Source: an uncultured Ruminiclostridium sp.
GTDB lineage: Bacteria > Bacillota > Clostridia > Oscillospirales > Ruminococcaceae
DNA length: 47,097 bases
NCBI GenBank assembly: GCA_944386545.1
Contig: CALXBK010000012.1
Location: 1 to 47,097 of the forward strand
Direction of reading: 5' to 3'
A program made the position numbers and the translations under genes. Below the pieces are notes generated by a model. It searched no databases and had not been told where the DNA came from. It saw nothing but the letters and a program-made list of their open reading frames with translations. Positions 24,300 through 32,880 of this stretch are shown piece after piece (positions within the stretch are counted from its first letter, which is position 1; each line of letters opens with the position of its first letter).

Positions 24300-25463
24300 T
24301 TATTTAAGCAGCTTACCGATTATTTCAAGACCCTTGTCTATTTCCTCGTAGGAGATGGTAAGAGGAGGCAAGAGCCTTACCTTAGTCTTTGCGGTGAGAA
24401 GCAGAAGTCCCTCGTCAAGCGCCGCTCTTACCACATCGCCTGCCGACCTGTCTTTAAGCTCCACGCCTATCATAAGTCCCATACCCGTAACGGAAACGAC
24501 CTCAGACATCTCCAAAAGGCGCCGCTTTATATACTCGCCTTTTTTGGCAACCTCGGCTAAAAAATCCGGGTTTGCAGCTTTGTCAAGTACCGCAAGACCG
24601 CCCGCACAGGCTATGGGGTTGCCGCCGAAGGTAGAGCCGTGAGTACCCGGAGTCAGCACATCGGCGCACTTTTCGCCCGCAAGGCAGGCACCCATAGGTA
24701 TTCCGCCCGCAATGCCCTTTGCAAGGGTGATTATATCGGCTTTCTTTCCGAAATGCTCTCCTGCGAGGAATTTCCCCGTTCTGCCTACTCCCGTCTGCAC
24801 CTCATCGGAGATAGTGAGAATATCCCTGCTCTCGCACAGCTCGAATATTGCGTCGACAAATTCCCTTTCAAGCGGAAGAACGCCGCCCTCGCCCTGTATG
24901 TACTCAAACATTACGGCGCAAACGGTATCGTCGAGCTTTGCTTTAAGGTCGTCGATGTTGTTTGCCCGGACATTTATAAAGCCCTCGACAAAGGGGAAGA
25001 AATAATTGTGAAACACCTCCTGCCCTGTCGCAGAGAGCGTACAAAGCGTTCTGCCGTGGAAGGAGTTCACAAGAGTAATTATATTATGTCTTCCCTTGCC
25101 GTATTTATCAAAGCTGTATTTTCTTGCAATTTTTATCGCACATTCGTTCGCCTCTGCGCCGCTGTTGCAAAAGAACATATTCTTCATGCCGGCAGCCCTT
25201 GCGAGCGACTCGGCAAAATCAGCCTGAACCCTTGTATAATAATAGTTCGAGGTGTGCTGAATGCTGCGCACCTGCCTGCATACTGCGTCAGCCCATTGCT
25301 CATCGCAGTAGCCGAGCGAGTTTGTGCCTATTCCGCTTCCGAAATCTATATAGGCTTTGCCGTTTTCGTCCTCGGCATGACAGCCCCCGCCGTTTTGCAG
25401 CACGATATCGTATCTGCCGTATGAGCCCATCACATGGGAATTAAACTTTTCTATAGTGTTCAT
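24300..25463 (-). CDS. argD: Acetylornithine aminotransferase
   Basis: A 387-residue PLP-dependent class III aminotransferase. It has GAEANECAIKIAR for cofactor phosphate binding, EYIQGEGGV, the ISDEVQTGVGRTG block with the PLP Asp, and the Schiff-base Lys in TLAKGIAGG. It transfers nitrogen from glutamate to N-acetylglutamate semialdehyde. The start at 25463 (MNTIEKFN) has a GGAAG site and avoids overlap with argB; a longer in-frame start at 25490 would overlap argB's end. Confidence 0.95.
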   Translation of the reverse strand: MNTIEKFNSHVMGSYGRYDIVLQNGGGCHAEDENGKAYIDFGSGIGTNSLGYCDEQWADAVCRQVRSIQHTSNYYYTRVQADFAESLARAAGMKNMFFCNSGAEANECAIKIARKYSFDKYGKGRHNIITLVNSFHGRTLCTLSATGQEVFHNYFFPFVEGFINVRANNIDDLKAKLDDTVCAVMFEYIQGEGGVLPLEREFVDAIFELCESRDILTISDEVQTGVGRTGKFLAGEHFGKKADIITLAKGIAGGIPMGACLAGEKCADVLTPGTHGSTFGGNPIACAGGLAVLDKAANPDFLAEVAKKGEYIKRRLLEMSEVVSVTGMGLMIGVELKDRSAGDVVRAALDEGLLLLTAKTKVRLLPPLTISYEEIDKGLEIIGKLLK

Positions 25464-25482
25464 GCAACTTCCTTTCCGCCAT

Positions 25483-26334
25483 TTACACAATCATTGTTCC
25501 CGCACCCTCGTTAGTGAGAAGCTCTATCAGGATAGAATGAGGTATTCTGCCGTCTATGATATTGGCTTTTTTTACTCCCCGACGCACAGCTTCAACACAG
25601 CAGTCAATCTTCGGAATCATACCGCCCGAAATAATTCCCTGCTTTTTAAGATAAGGCACCTCGGAAACTCCTACGGTGTGGATAAGGGTGCTGTCGTCGT
25701 CCTTGTCCTCAAGCAGTCCCTTTATATCCGTCATGAGAATAAGATTTTCCGCTTTCATCTCCGCCGCTATTCTTGCCGCCGCGGTATCTGCGTTTATGTT
25801 GTATACAGTGCCGTCCTTGCCTGACGCAACGGTGGAAATGACGGGGATATAGCCCTTTTCAAGCACATCGGAGATAATGCTTACGTTGATTTTTGTAATA
25901 TCGCCGACAAGTCCGAGTGCGGGATCAAGCTGTTTCGCCTCAATCATGTGGTCGTCAAGACCGCAAAGTCCCACGGCTCTGCCCTTGTGGCTGTAAAGCA
26001 AATCCACAAGGTCCTTGTTTACCTTGCCGCAAAGCACCATCTGTACAATATCAACGGTTTCCTCATCGGTGTAGCGCAGACCGTTTACAAATTTGCTCTC
26101 CTTGCCCACTCTTTTGAGCATGGCGTTGATTTCGGGACCGCCGCCGTGAACGAGCACTATCTTTATTCCGCAAAGGGAGAGCAGGACTATATCCGACATA
26201 ACCGCCTGCTTTAGGTGTTCGTTTGTCATTGCGTTGCCGCCGTACTTTACGACTACAACCTTATCGGAATACTGCTGTATATAGGGGAGCGCGTCGCTTA
26301 GTACCGCGGCTCTGGTTTCATTTTCAATAATCAT
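25483..26334 (-). CDS. argB: Acetylglutamate kinase
   Basis: A 283-residue amino-acid kinase family enzyme. VVKYGGNAM is the ATP-phosphate Lys motif, VLVHGGGPEIN the substrate loop, and ADTAAARIAAEM and LMTDIKGLL are the C-terminal nucleotide-binding parts. It phosphorylates N-acetylglutamate. An N-terminal helix of about 20 residues, seen in arginine-feedback-inhibited forms, is present, so feedback control is possible. It is 13 bp from argJ. Confidence 0.96.
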   Translation of the reverse strand: MIIENETRAAVLSDALPYIQQYSDKVVVVKYGGNAMTNEHLKQAVMSDIVLLSLCGIKIVLVHGGGPEINAMLKRVGKESKFVNGLRYTDEETVDIVQMVLCGKVNKDLVDLLYSHKGRAVGLCGLDDHMIEAKQLDPALGLVGDITKINVSIISDVLEKGYIPVISTVASGKDGTVYNINADTAAARIAAEMKAENLILMTDIKGLLEDKDDDSTLIHTVGVSEVPYLKKQGIISGGMIPKIDCCVEAVRRGVKKANIIDGRIPHSILIELLTNEGAGTMIV

Positions 26335-26347
26335 GCGAAATCCTTTC

Positions 26348-27580
26348 TCAGCTTCTGTACTCGGCGTTTATCTTTACATAATCGTAGGTAAGGTCACAGC
26401 CCCACGCAACCGCCCTGTCAAAGCCGTCATGCATATCTATCGCTATTACCACCTCGTCCGCAGAGAGAATTTTGAACGCCTCGTCCTCGGAAAAATCAAC
26501 GCCTGCGCCGTTTTCGCATACTTTGATATTTCCGTTGTCGGAGGAAAGCACGAGTTCTACCTTTGAAATATCAAACTCTCCCTCGGCATAGCCTATCGCA
26601 CAAAGTATTCTGCCCCAGTTTGCGTCTGCGGCAAACAGCGCCGCTTTAAGCAGACTGCTGTTGATTACAGAAAGTGCAACGCTCTTTGCAATCTGCTCGG
26701 TGGGGGCGTTGCTGACAACGCACTCTATGAGCTTTGTCGCACCCTCGCCGTCTCTTGCGGTTTCTCTCGCAAGATTCATCATAACGGCATAAAGGGCGTT
26801 GATGAAGATTTCGTAATTTTCATCCTCTCCCGTTATCTCCCTGTTGCCCGCAAGTCCCGACGCCATAATGCAAAGCGTATCGTTGGTGGAGGTGTCGCCG
26901 TCAACGCTCACCATATTGTAGGTGATGTCCGCAGTGCGCTTGAGAGCCTTTTGCAAAAGCTCGGGGTTTATCCTTACATCGGTGGTGATAAACGCAAGCA
27001 GGGTTGCCATGTTGGGGTTTATCATGCCGCTTCCCTTGCTGATACCGCCTAAGTGACATTCCTTGCCGTCAAGGGTAAAGGTTACGGCAAGCTCCTTTTT
27101 GCGCGTGTCGGTGGTCATAATTGCTTCGCACGCATAGCCGCTTCCGTTTTCGCTCAAAGACTCTACCAACATCTTGATATTATTCTTTATGGGATCAATA
27201 GACAGCTTTTGGCCGATAACGCCTGTCGAGCCTACTATTACATCGTTTTTATCTATACCAAGCTCAGCGGCGCAAAGCTCGCACATCTGCTCTGCTATTT
27301 CAATACCGTTTGCATTGCAGGTGTTTGCATTGCCGCTGTTTACGATTATTGCCTGTGCAATGCCGTTTTTGAGGTGCTGCTTTGTAACGGTAATCGGCGC
27401 ACCCTTTACCTTGTTCTGAGTGTAGATTGCTGCCGCCGCACACTTTGTTTGACAGCTTATTATCGCAAGGTCACGCTTTTTCGAGCCTTTTTTTATCTCT
27501 ACGTTTATACCGCCCGCTTTAAAGCCCTTTGCGGCACATACGCCGCCCTCGCAGAGCTTGTAATTGTCAAATTCTATCAT
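26348..27580 (-). CDS. argJ: Glutamate N-acetyltransferase/amino-acid acetyltransferase (ArgJ)
   Basis: A 410-residue self-cleaving enzyme that moves the acetyl group from N-acetylornithine to glutamate and so recycles it. The cleavage site is in GSGMINPNMATLLAFITTD; the Thr after MA becomes the nucleophile of the beta chain. The start at 27580 (MIEFDNYKL) has an AAGGAG site and fits the 13-bp spacing from argC. No argA or argE gene is in the operon, consistent with a cyclic pathway. Confidence 0.96.
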   Translation of the reverse strand: MIEFDNYKLCEGGVCAAKGFKAGGINVEIKKGSKKRDLAIISCQTKCAAAAIYTQNKVKGAPITVTKQHLKNGIAQAIIVNSGNANTCNANGIEIAEQMCELCAAELGIDKNDVIVGSTGVIGQKLSIDPIKNNIKMLVESLSENGSGYACEAIMTTDTRKKELAVTFTLDGKECHLGGISKGSGMINPNMATLLAFITTDVRINPELLQKALKRTADITYNMVSVDGDTSTNDTLCIMASGLAGNREITGEDENYEIFINALYAVMMNLARETARDGEGATKLIECVVSNAPTEQIAKSVALSVINSSLLKAALFAADANWGRILCAIGYAEGEFDISKVELVLSSDNGNIKVCENGAGVDFSEDEAFKILSADEVVIAIDMHDGFDRAVAWGCDLTYDYVKINAEYRS

Positions 27581-27593
27581 TGTAATCTCCTTA

Positions 27594-28538
27594 TTAAAGT
27601 CCCGTTTGCTCATCTATGTCCATCATTATGTTAAGGCACTGTACTGCGGCAGAGCTTGCGCCCTTGCCTAAATTGTCAAGGCGTGAGCAAAGCACTATTC
27701 TGTCATCGTTGCCGCAGACGAATATCTCCATGTTGCTCCTGCCGCTAAGGGTGTTCGCCGCTAAAAAACTGTCAGTCAGCACGCCCTCGCCCATCATCGG
27801 AGTTACCTTTACCATTTTTTCATCTGCGTAATGCTCCGAAAATACCTTATGCACATCGCCGACTGTATATTTCTTATCAAGCAGTCTTGTAATAAGCGGC
27901 ACGGTAACGGTCATTCCGCTGAAAAAGTCGCAAATATAGGGGTTGAATACCGGCTCGTAAGCAAGTCCGCTTATCTTCATCATTTCGGGGAGATGCTTAT
28001 GCGCCTGAGAAAGCGCATACTGTCTGGGGCTGTTATATTCCTGCGGCTTGTCCTCGCTCTCGTAAACCGCGATAGCCTTTTTTCCCGCTCCGCTGTAGCC
28101 CGAGATCGCATGAGCGACAACAGGGTAATCAGTCGGCATTACGCCCGCCTTTACAAGCGGATATACAAGCGAAATAAAGCCGCTTGCATAACAGCCGGGA
28201 ACAGCCACTCTTGACGAAGCTTTAATTTTTTCTCTGTGCTGCTTGGAAAGCTCGGGAAAGCCGTACGCCCAGCCGGGGTTTGTTCTGTGGGCGGTGGACG
28301 CATCTATTATTCTCACCTTGCTGTCGCCCGCAAGCTCAACCGCTTCTCTTGCGGCGGCATCGGGAAGGCAAAGGAAGGTGAAATCCGACGACTGAATGAA
28401 CTTCTTGCGCTCATCGTTATCCTTGCGCTTTTCCTCGGATATTTTCATTATCTCTATGTCGGTTCTGCCCTTAAATCTTTCAAGAATTTTAAGTCCGGTC
28501 GTTCCCTCCTGACCGTCTATATAAACCTTAACGCTCAT
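27594..28538 (-). CDS. argC: N-acetyl-gamma-glutamyl-phosphate reductase, type 2
   Basis: A 314-residue NADPH-dependent reductase. VYIDGQEGTTGLKI is the nucleotide-binding start of the shorter type 2 AGPR family, VPGCYASGF holds the catalytic Cys, and AHAISGYSGAG follows. Type 2 enzymes are less common than the roughly 345-residue type 1 in Firmicutes. It lies 9 bp after the GNAT gene. Confidence 0.93.
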   Translation of the reverse strand: MSVKVYIDGQEGTTGLKILERFKGRTDIEIMKISEEKRKDNDERKKFIQSSDFTFLCLPDAAAREAVELAGDSKVRIIDASTAHRTNPGWAYGFPELSKQHREKIKASSRVAVPGCYASGFISLVYPLVKAGVMPTDYPVVAHAISGYSGAGKKAIAVYESEDKPQEYNSPRQYALSQAHKHLPEMMKISGLAYEPVFNPYICDFFSGMTVTVPLITRLLDKKYTVGDVHKVFSEHYADEKMVKVTPMMGEGVLTDSFLAANTLSGRSNMEIFVCGNDDRIVLCSRLDNLGKGASSAAVQCLNIMMDIDEQTGL

Positions 28539-28547
28539 AAGTACCTC

Positions 28548-28961
28548 TTATTTTACCACGAATTTTGTCATTCCGCTTCCGCGCTCGTCATTGGGACGGC
28601 GCATAAAGCCGAGCTTTTCGTAAAACGGCTCTTTATTCTTTGCGGACATAAGATTGAACATCACGGTGTCGCCCTTTTCACAGGCGGACAGCGCTTTTTC
28701 GATAAGGCGGTTTACCATTTCACTGCCTATTCCCTGCCCCTGATATTCGGGCTTTACTATAACATCGCAGAAAAAGAACTGGTAGCCGCCGTCGCCCACT
28801 ATCCTCGCACAGCCAGCCTCAAGCTCTCCGTCAAGCGCGGTTATTGCGAACAGCGTGCCTTTTTTTGCACATTCAAGCTGACGTGAGGAAAACTCGTACC
28901 AGCCTGCGCTTCTTCTGAATGCGTTCAAATCGGAAGCTAATGTGTAGCTGTATTCTATCAT
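28548..28961 (-). CDS. GNAT acetyltransferase within the arginine operon
   Basis: About 137 residues with a GNAT fold. The acetyl-CoA loop is VKPEYQGQGIGSEMV (motif A), followed by a C-terminal 'NKEPFYEKLGF' motif B. The ATG (28959-28961) overlaps the argH stop as TGATG, with AAAGGG upstream; this argues for translational coupling. Its place among arg genes suggests it might acetylate glutamate and prime the cycle (an N-acetylglutamate synthase role). The fold alone does not show the substrate, so another amine acetyltransferase is possible. Confidence 0.85.
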   Translation of the reverse strand: MIEYSYTLASDLNAFRRSAGWYEFSSRQLECAKKGTLFAITALDGELEAGCARIVGDGGYQFFFCDVIVKPEYQGQGIGSEMVNRLIEKALSACEKGDTVMFNLMSAKNKEPFYEKLGFMRRPNDERGSGMTKFVVK

Positions 28962-30346
28962 CAGCAATACCCTTTCAGCGTCTGCTCCAAAAGCTGTATC
29001 TGCTTTTCTACCGCCTGCGGTGCGGGACCGCCCTCGACATTTCTCTGCATAACGCAGGTGTCAAGGCTGATAGCGTCGTAAACATCCTCGTCAAAAAGCT
29101 CGGAGAGCTGTCTGTATTCTTCAAGCGAGAGTTGTTCAAGCACGGTGTTTTTATCTATGCAGAGCTTTACAAGCGTACCTGTTATCTTATACGCCGTTCT
29201 GAACGGCATACCCTTTTTAACAAGATAATCCGCACAGTCGGTGGCGTTTATAAAGCCTCTTGCGGCGGCGTTTCTCATATTATCTTCAAGCACGGTCATG
29301 GTCGCAAGCATGGGAGTAAAGGTGGAAATGCACAGCTTTACGGTGTCAACTGCGTCGAATATCGCCTCCTTATCCTCCTGCATATCCTTATTGTACGCAA
29401 GTGGCAGTCCCTTCATCATAACAAGCAGCGTTTGCAAATCGCCGTAGACTCTCGCAGTCTTGCCCCTGATAAGCTCGGTGATGTCGGGGTTTTTCTTTTG
29501 CGGCATTATTGAGCTTCCCGTGGAATATGCGTCGTCAAGCTCGATGAACTTGAACTCCCAGGAGCACCACATGATTATTTCTTCGGAAAATCTCGACAGA
29601 TGCATCATCAGCATTGACAGCGCACTGCACAGCTCTATTGCAAAATCCCTGTCGGAAACTCCGTCAAGGCTGTTCATGGTAATATCCGAAAAACCGAGCA
29701 GCTCGGCTGTTCTTCTTCTGTTAAGCGGATAGGTAGTGCCGGCAAGCGCACACGAGCCAAGCGGCATTACGTCCGTTCTTTTCTTACAGTCGGCAAGCCT
29801 TGAAAGATCTCTTGCGAGCATCTGCGCATAGGCTGTAAGGTGATGTGCAAAGGTTATCGGCTGTGCCCTTTGCAGGTGGGTGTAGCCGGGCATTACCGTC
29901 CTTGTGTGCTGTTTTGCAAGGTCTATTATAGTATTTTCAAGCTCTAAGGTGAGGTGCGTAATCTCCTCTATCTCGTCCTTGAGGTAAAGCCTTATGTCAA
30001 GCGCAACCTGGTCGTTTCTGCTTCGTGCGGTGTGAAGTCGCTTGCCTGCGTCGCCTATACGGCTTGTAAGCTGTGCTTCAATAAACATGTGTATATCCTC
30101 GGCGGTGGGATCAATTTCAAGCGCACCGCTTTCAATATCGCATAAAATGCCGTTAAGTCCGTCAATTATTGCCTTGCTTTCGCCGACGTCGATTATTCCC
30201 TGCTCTGCGAGCATTGTCGCATGGGCAACCGAGCCTTTTATATCCTGCTTGTACATTCTTGCGTCAAAAGAAACCGAGGAGTTGAAATCGTTGACCTTTG
30301 AGTCAACCTCCTTTGAAAATCTTCCCGCCCACATTGTCTGTGCCAT
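28961..30346 (-). CDS. argH: Argininosuccinate lyase
   Basis: A 461-residue member of the fumarase/aspartase superfamily. It has [11 protein letters not shown] at the N-terminus, [24 protein letters not shown] and the mobile loop [12 protein letters not shown] with the catalytic Ser. It splits argininosuccinate to arginine and fumarate. An AAAGGA ribosome site lies upstream. It follows argG after 115 bp containing a hairpin. Confidence 0.96.
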   Translation of the reverse strand: MAQTMWAGRFSKEVDSKVNDFNSSVSFDARMYKQDIKGSVAHATMLAEQGIIDVGESKAIIDGLNGILCDIESGALEIDPTAEDIHMFIEAQLTSRIGDAGKRLHTARSRNDQVALDIRLYLKDEIEEITHLTLELENTIIDLAKQHTRTVMPGYTHLQRAQPITFAHHLTAYAQMLARDLSRLADCKKRTDVMPLGSCALAGTTYPLNRRRTAELLGFSDITMNSLDGVSDRDFAIELCSALSMLMMHLSRFSEEIIMWCSWEFKFIELDDAYSTGSSIMPQKKNPDITELIRGKTARVYGDLQTLLVMMKGLPLAYNKDMQEDKEAIFDAVDTVKLCISTFTPMLATMTVLEDNMRNAAARGFINATDCADYLVKKGMPFRTAYKITGTLVKLCIDKNTVLEQLSLEEYRQLSELFDEDVYDAISLDTCVMQRNVEGGPAPQAVEKQIQLLEQTLKGYC

Positions 30347-30420
30347 TTGTTAATTCCTTTCTCAAATTATATTCATACCGCAAAAAGCAGTCGCTTGCTC
30401 CGATATAAATATAAACAAGC

Positions 30421-30444
30421 CGGGGCGAAGCGGATACTTCGCCC
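30421..30444 (-). terminator. Hairpin between argG and argH
   Basis: On the minus strand GGGCGAAG-TATCCG-CTTCGCCC forms an 8-bp GC-rich stem followed by CGGCTTGTTTATATT. The U-rich stretch is offset from the stem, so it may be a partial terminator that lowers argH-to-CDF expression relative to argG. Confidence 0.55.
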
Positions 30445-30461
30445 AAGCCGGTAAATTACAA

Positions 30462-31688
30462 TTACTTTTCGTTTCTCTCTGCGTCAAGAAGAGCCTTAAC
30501 CTTGATAGGCAGACCGAACAGGTTGATAAAGCCCTTTGAGTCTGTCTGGTCGTAAACATCGTCCTCACCGAAGGAAGCGAAATCCTCGCTGTAAAGGGTG
30601 TAGGGAGATGTAACGCCTGCGTTGATAATGTTGCCCTTGTAGAGCTTGAGCTTAACATCGCCGGTTACGGTTTCCTGCGTCTTGTCTACAAATGCATCCA
30701 TAGCCTCTCTTAAAGGAGTGTACCACTGGCCGTTGTATACAAGGTCGGCGTACTTGAGTGCAAGGCCGTACTTGTAGTGCTGTGTTTCCTTGTCGAGGCA
30801 GATGGTTTCGAGAACCTCGTGAGCGTGGTAAAGGATTGTACCGCCGGGAGTTTCGTAAACGCCTCTTGACTTCATACCCACAAGTCTGTTTTCAACAACA
30901 TCGAAAAGACCGATACCGTTTTGTCCGCCTATCTTGTTGAGAGTCTTGATAAGCTTTACACCGTCCATTTCCTCTCCGTTGAGAGCGGTGGGGATACCCT
31001 TTTCAAAGTGGATTGTAATATAGGTGGGCTTGTCGGGAGCCTGTTCGGGAGATACGCCCAGCTCAAGAAAGCCCTCCTTGTTGTACTGAGGCTCGTTTGC
31101 AGGGTCTTCAAGGTCAAGTCCCTCGTGAGATAAATGCCAGAGGTTCATATCCTTTGAGTAGTTTGTTTCACGGGTAATCTTGATAGGAACGTTGTGCGCC
31201 TCTGCATATTCAATCTCCTGCTCTCTTGACTTTATATCCCAAATTCTCCAGGGAGCGATTATCTCAAGGTTGGGAGCAAGCGCCTTTATTGTAAGCTCAA
31301 AACGCACCTGGTCGTTGCCCTTGCCGGTACAGCCGTGGCAGATTGCGTCTGCGCCCTCTTTCTTTGCAATCTCAACAAGTCTTTTTGCAATAGGAGGACG
31401 GGCAAAGGAAGTGCCTAAAAGGTAGCCCTCGTACTTTGCGCCCGCCTTTAATGTGGGGAAAATAAAGTCGTTTACAAATTCGTCCTGTATATCCTCTATG
31501 TAGAGCTTTGACGCGCCGGTCTTCTTTGCTCTTTCTTCAAGTCCTACTATCTCGGAATCCTGTCCTACGTTACCCGCAACGCAGATAACCTCACAGCCGG
31601 GGTAATTTTCGTGAAGCCACGGAATGATGATGGAGGTATCAAGTCCGCCCGAATATGCAAGTATTATTTTTTTAATCTCTTTAGCCAT
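30462..31688 (-). CDS. argG: Argininosuccinate synthase
   Basis: A 408-residue ATP-dependent ligase joining citrulline and aspartate. It has the PP-loop [13 protein letters not shown] at the N-terminus, [13 protein letters not shown], and '[12 protein letters not shown]'. The start at 31688 (MAKEIKK) is preceded by AAAGGA and fits the family; the longer frame reads through the leader. It is the first gene of the operon, with its promoter about 60 bp upstream. Confidence 0.96.
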   Translation of the reverse strand: MAKEIKKIILAYSGGLDTSIIIPWLHENYPGCEVICVAGNVGQDSEIVGLEERAKKTGASKLYIEDIQDEFVNDFIFPTLKAGAKYEGYLLGTSFARPPIAKRLVEIAKKEGADAICHGCTGKGNDQVRFELTIKALAPNLEIIAPWRIWDIKSREQEIEYAEAHNVPIKITRETNYSKDMNLWHLSHEGLDLEDPANEPQYNKEGFLELGVSPEQAPDKPTYITIHFEKGIPTALNGEEMDGVKLIKTLNKIGGQNGIGLFDVVENRLVGMKSRGVYETPGGTILYHAHEVLETICLDKETQHYKYGLALKYADLVYNGQWYTPLREAMDAFVDKTQETVTGDVKLKLYKGNIINAGVTSPYTLYSEDFASFGEDDVYDQTDSKGFINLFGLPIKVKALLDAERNEK

Positions 31689-31749
31689 TTTTTTGCATTT
31701 CCTTTCTGTCACGGCGAGGTTTTGCCGTTTATTTTAGTCAACATTGAAT

Positions 31750-31777
31750 ATTATACACATTTTTGTCCCAAAGTCAA
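31750..31777 (-). promoter_or_regulatory. Arginine operon promoter
   Basis: On the minus strand TTGACT (31772-31777) and TATAAT (31750-31755) are 16 bp apart, upstream of argG. The A/T-rich flanks contain TGAAT/ATTCA half-sites (for example TTGAATATTATA overlapping the -10) that could be ArgR/AhrC boxes, but the match is weak. Confidence 0.7.
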
Positions 31778-31861
31778 GGTTTTTTATACACAAAATTGTA
31801 TAATATTCTGTATATTATGAATATTAATTGAATTTTCACGAATTATGACGGAATTTTTTAA

Positions 31862-31890
31862 TTGACAATAAAAAGTCGGGGATATATAAT
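31862..31890 (+). promoter_or_regulatory. Promoter of the XRE regulator gene
   Basis: Perfect TTGACA (31862-31867), a 17-bp spacer and TATAAT (31885-31890) lie about 45 bp before the start codon at 31937. It is divergent from the arg operon promoter. Confidence 0.85.
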
Positions 31891-31936
31891 ATAAACGGTA
31901 ATGATTTATACATTTTTACGAACGGCGGTGAATTAG

Positions 31937-32350
31937 ATGGAGCTGAAGGACAAGCTTGAAATACTTATCAAAAGAAACGGCTACAAAAAGACGGATTTCG
32001 CCTGCGCCGTATCCATAACTTATCGTGCGCTCGCAAATTACATAAGCGGAGCAAGAACTCCGAGAGCCAAAACTCTGTCGGACATGGCAACGCTTCTCGG
32101 CGTCAGCGAAGAGCTTCTGACAGACGACAACGTAGACATTGTGCTTACAGGCAGTGAAAAGCTGTATTTCGGCGGAGAATCTCCCGAAAGCGTAAGAGAA
32201 AACGCCGACGGCGCGCTCAAAAGCGTTGAAAGCCTGCTTAAAAATCCCGAATTTACCGACAACGACAAAACAGCCTTCTTTAACTGCATTGCCGAGGTGT
32301 ATTTTGCCGAAAAAGCAAAGAAAATCACTTCCGAAATAAAAAACACTTGA
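31937..32350 (+). CDS. XRE-type helix-turn-helix protein
   Basis: A 137-residue DNA-binding protein. The N-terminal Cro/C1-type HTH spans about residues 5-65 (KTDFACAVSITYRALANYIS, then ARTPRAKTLSDMATLLGVS). The C-terminal 70 residues are helical and acidic and resemble dimerisation tails of small repressors. The next promoter's -35 overlaps its stop codon, so the downstream ArsR gene is separately controlled. The target is unknown; divergence from the arg operon makes an arg-linked role possible but unproven. Confidence 0.8.
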   Translation: MELKDKLEILIKRNGYKKTDFACAVSITYRALANYISGARTPRAKTLSDMATLLGVSEELLTDDNVDIVLTGSEKLYFGGESPESVRENADGALKSVESLLKNPEFTDNDKTAFFNCIAEVYFAEKAKKITSEIKNT

Positions 32351-32407
32351 CATTTTTGTTTTACGGTGGTATAATTTATTTAGAACACTTGAACAAATAT
32401 TCAAGTG
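32347..32407 (+). promoter_or_regulatory. Promoter and operator of the ArsR-family repressor
   Basis: TTGACA (32347-32352), a 17-bp spacer and TATAAT (32370-32375) are followed by an inverted repeat CACTTGAA (32386-32393)-CAAATA-TTCAAGTG (32400-32407). Its core TGAACAAATATTCA is the classic SmtB/CadC/CzrA operator. It sits at the transcription start, consistent with autorepression relieved by metal. Confidence 0.85.
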
Positions 32408-32420
32408 AAAGGAGGTACAA

Positions 32421-32798
32421 ATGGCGTACAAAAAGAGAGAAACAGACAGCGACGCTCCCGTATGCTCCTGTAATGTGATACACGACGAGGCTGTAAGGCT
32501 GGTGCGTGAAAATATGCCGAGCGACGGGCAGTTTCAGAAGCTGTCGATGTTTTTCAAGGCGATAAGCGATGAAACGAGGATAAAGCTCCTTTGCTCCCTT
32601 TCGCTGTCAAGAATGTGCGTGTGCGATTTGGCGGCGGCGCTTAATATGACGGTATCCGCTGTTTCGCATCAACTCAGGATATTAAGACAGGCACAGCTTG
32701 TAAAATGCGAAAAGGAGGGCAAGGTTGTGTATTACTCACTCAGCGACGACCATGTCACAACGGTATTTAATAACGCCTTTGAGCATATATCTGAGTAA
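32421..32798 (+). CDS. cadC: CadC-type ArsR/SmtB metal-sensing repressor
   Basis: A 125-residue winged-helix repressor. Two metal sites can be seen. One is the CadC-type thiolate site, C15 and C17 in the N-terminal arm with C66 and C68 in the ELCVCDL-like helix (here MCVCDL). The other is the zinc site of the last helix, D109, H111, H122 and E125. The first binds Cd, Pb or Zn in CadC. DNA-recognition helix: MTVSAVSHQLRIL. It is followed by a hairpin terminator and then by the metal-exporting ATPase it presumably controls. Confidence 0.9.
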   Translation: MAYKKRETDSDAPVCSCNVIHDEAVRLVRENMPSDGQFQKLSMFFKAISDETRIKLLCSLSLSRMCVCDLAAALNMTVSAVSHQLRILRQAQLVKCEKEGKVVYYSLSDDHVTTVFNNAFEHISE

Positions 32799-32827
32799 AA
32801 AACGGGGATAAAAATCCCCTGTTTTTT
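32797..32827 (+). terminator. Hairpin between cadC and the ATPase gene
   Basis: AAAAAACGGGGAT pairs with ATCCCCTGTTTTTT immediately after the cadC stop and ends in six T. It looks like an efficient terminator, so the pump may be expressed by read-through or from its own promoter. Confidence 0.75.
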
Positions 32828-32837
32828 AAGCTAAACA

Positions 32838-32863
32838 TTTGAATATTTAATCAATTATTCAAA
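32838..32863 (+). promoter_or_regulatory. Second CadC-like operator candidate
   Basis: TTTGAAT (32838-32844) and ATTCAAA (32857-32863) form an inverted repeat just upstream of the ATPase ribosome site. The half-sites resemble those in the cadC operator but are spaced wider, so binding is uncertain. Confidence 0.45.
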
Positions 32864-32880
32864 AGAAAGGACATACTTTT

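Noticed and set aside
31740..31800. ArgR/AhrC operator at the arg promoter
   Set aside because: TGAAT/ATTCA half-sites are present but the region is so A/T-rich that the match is not convincing.
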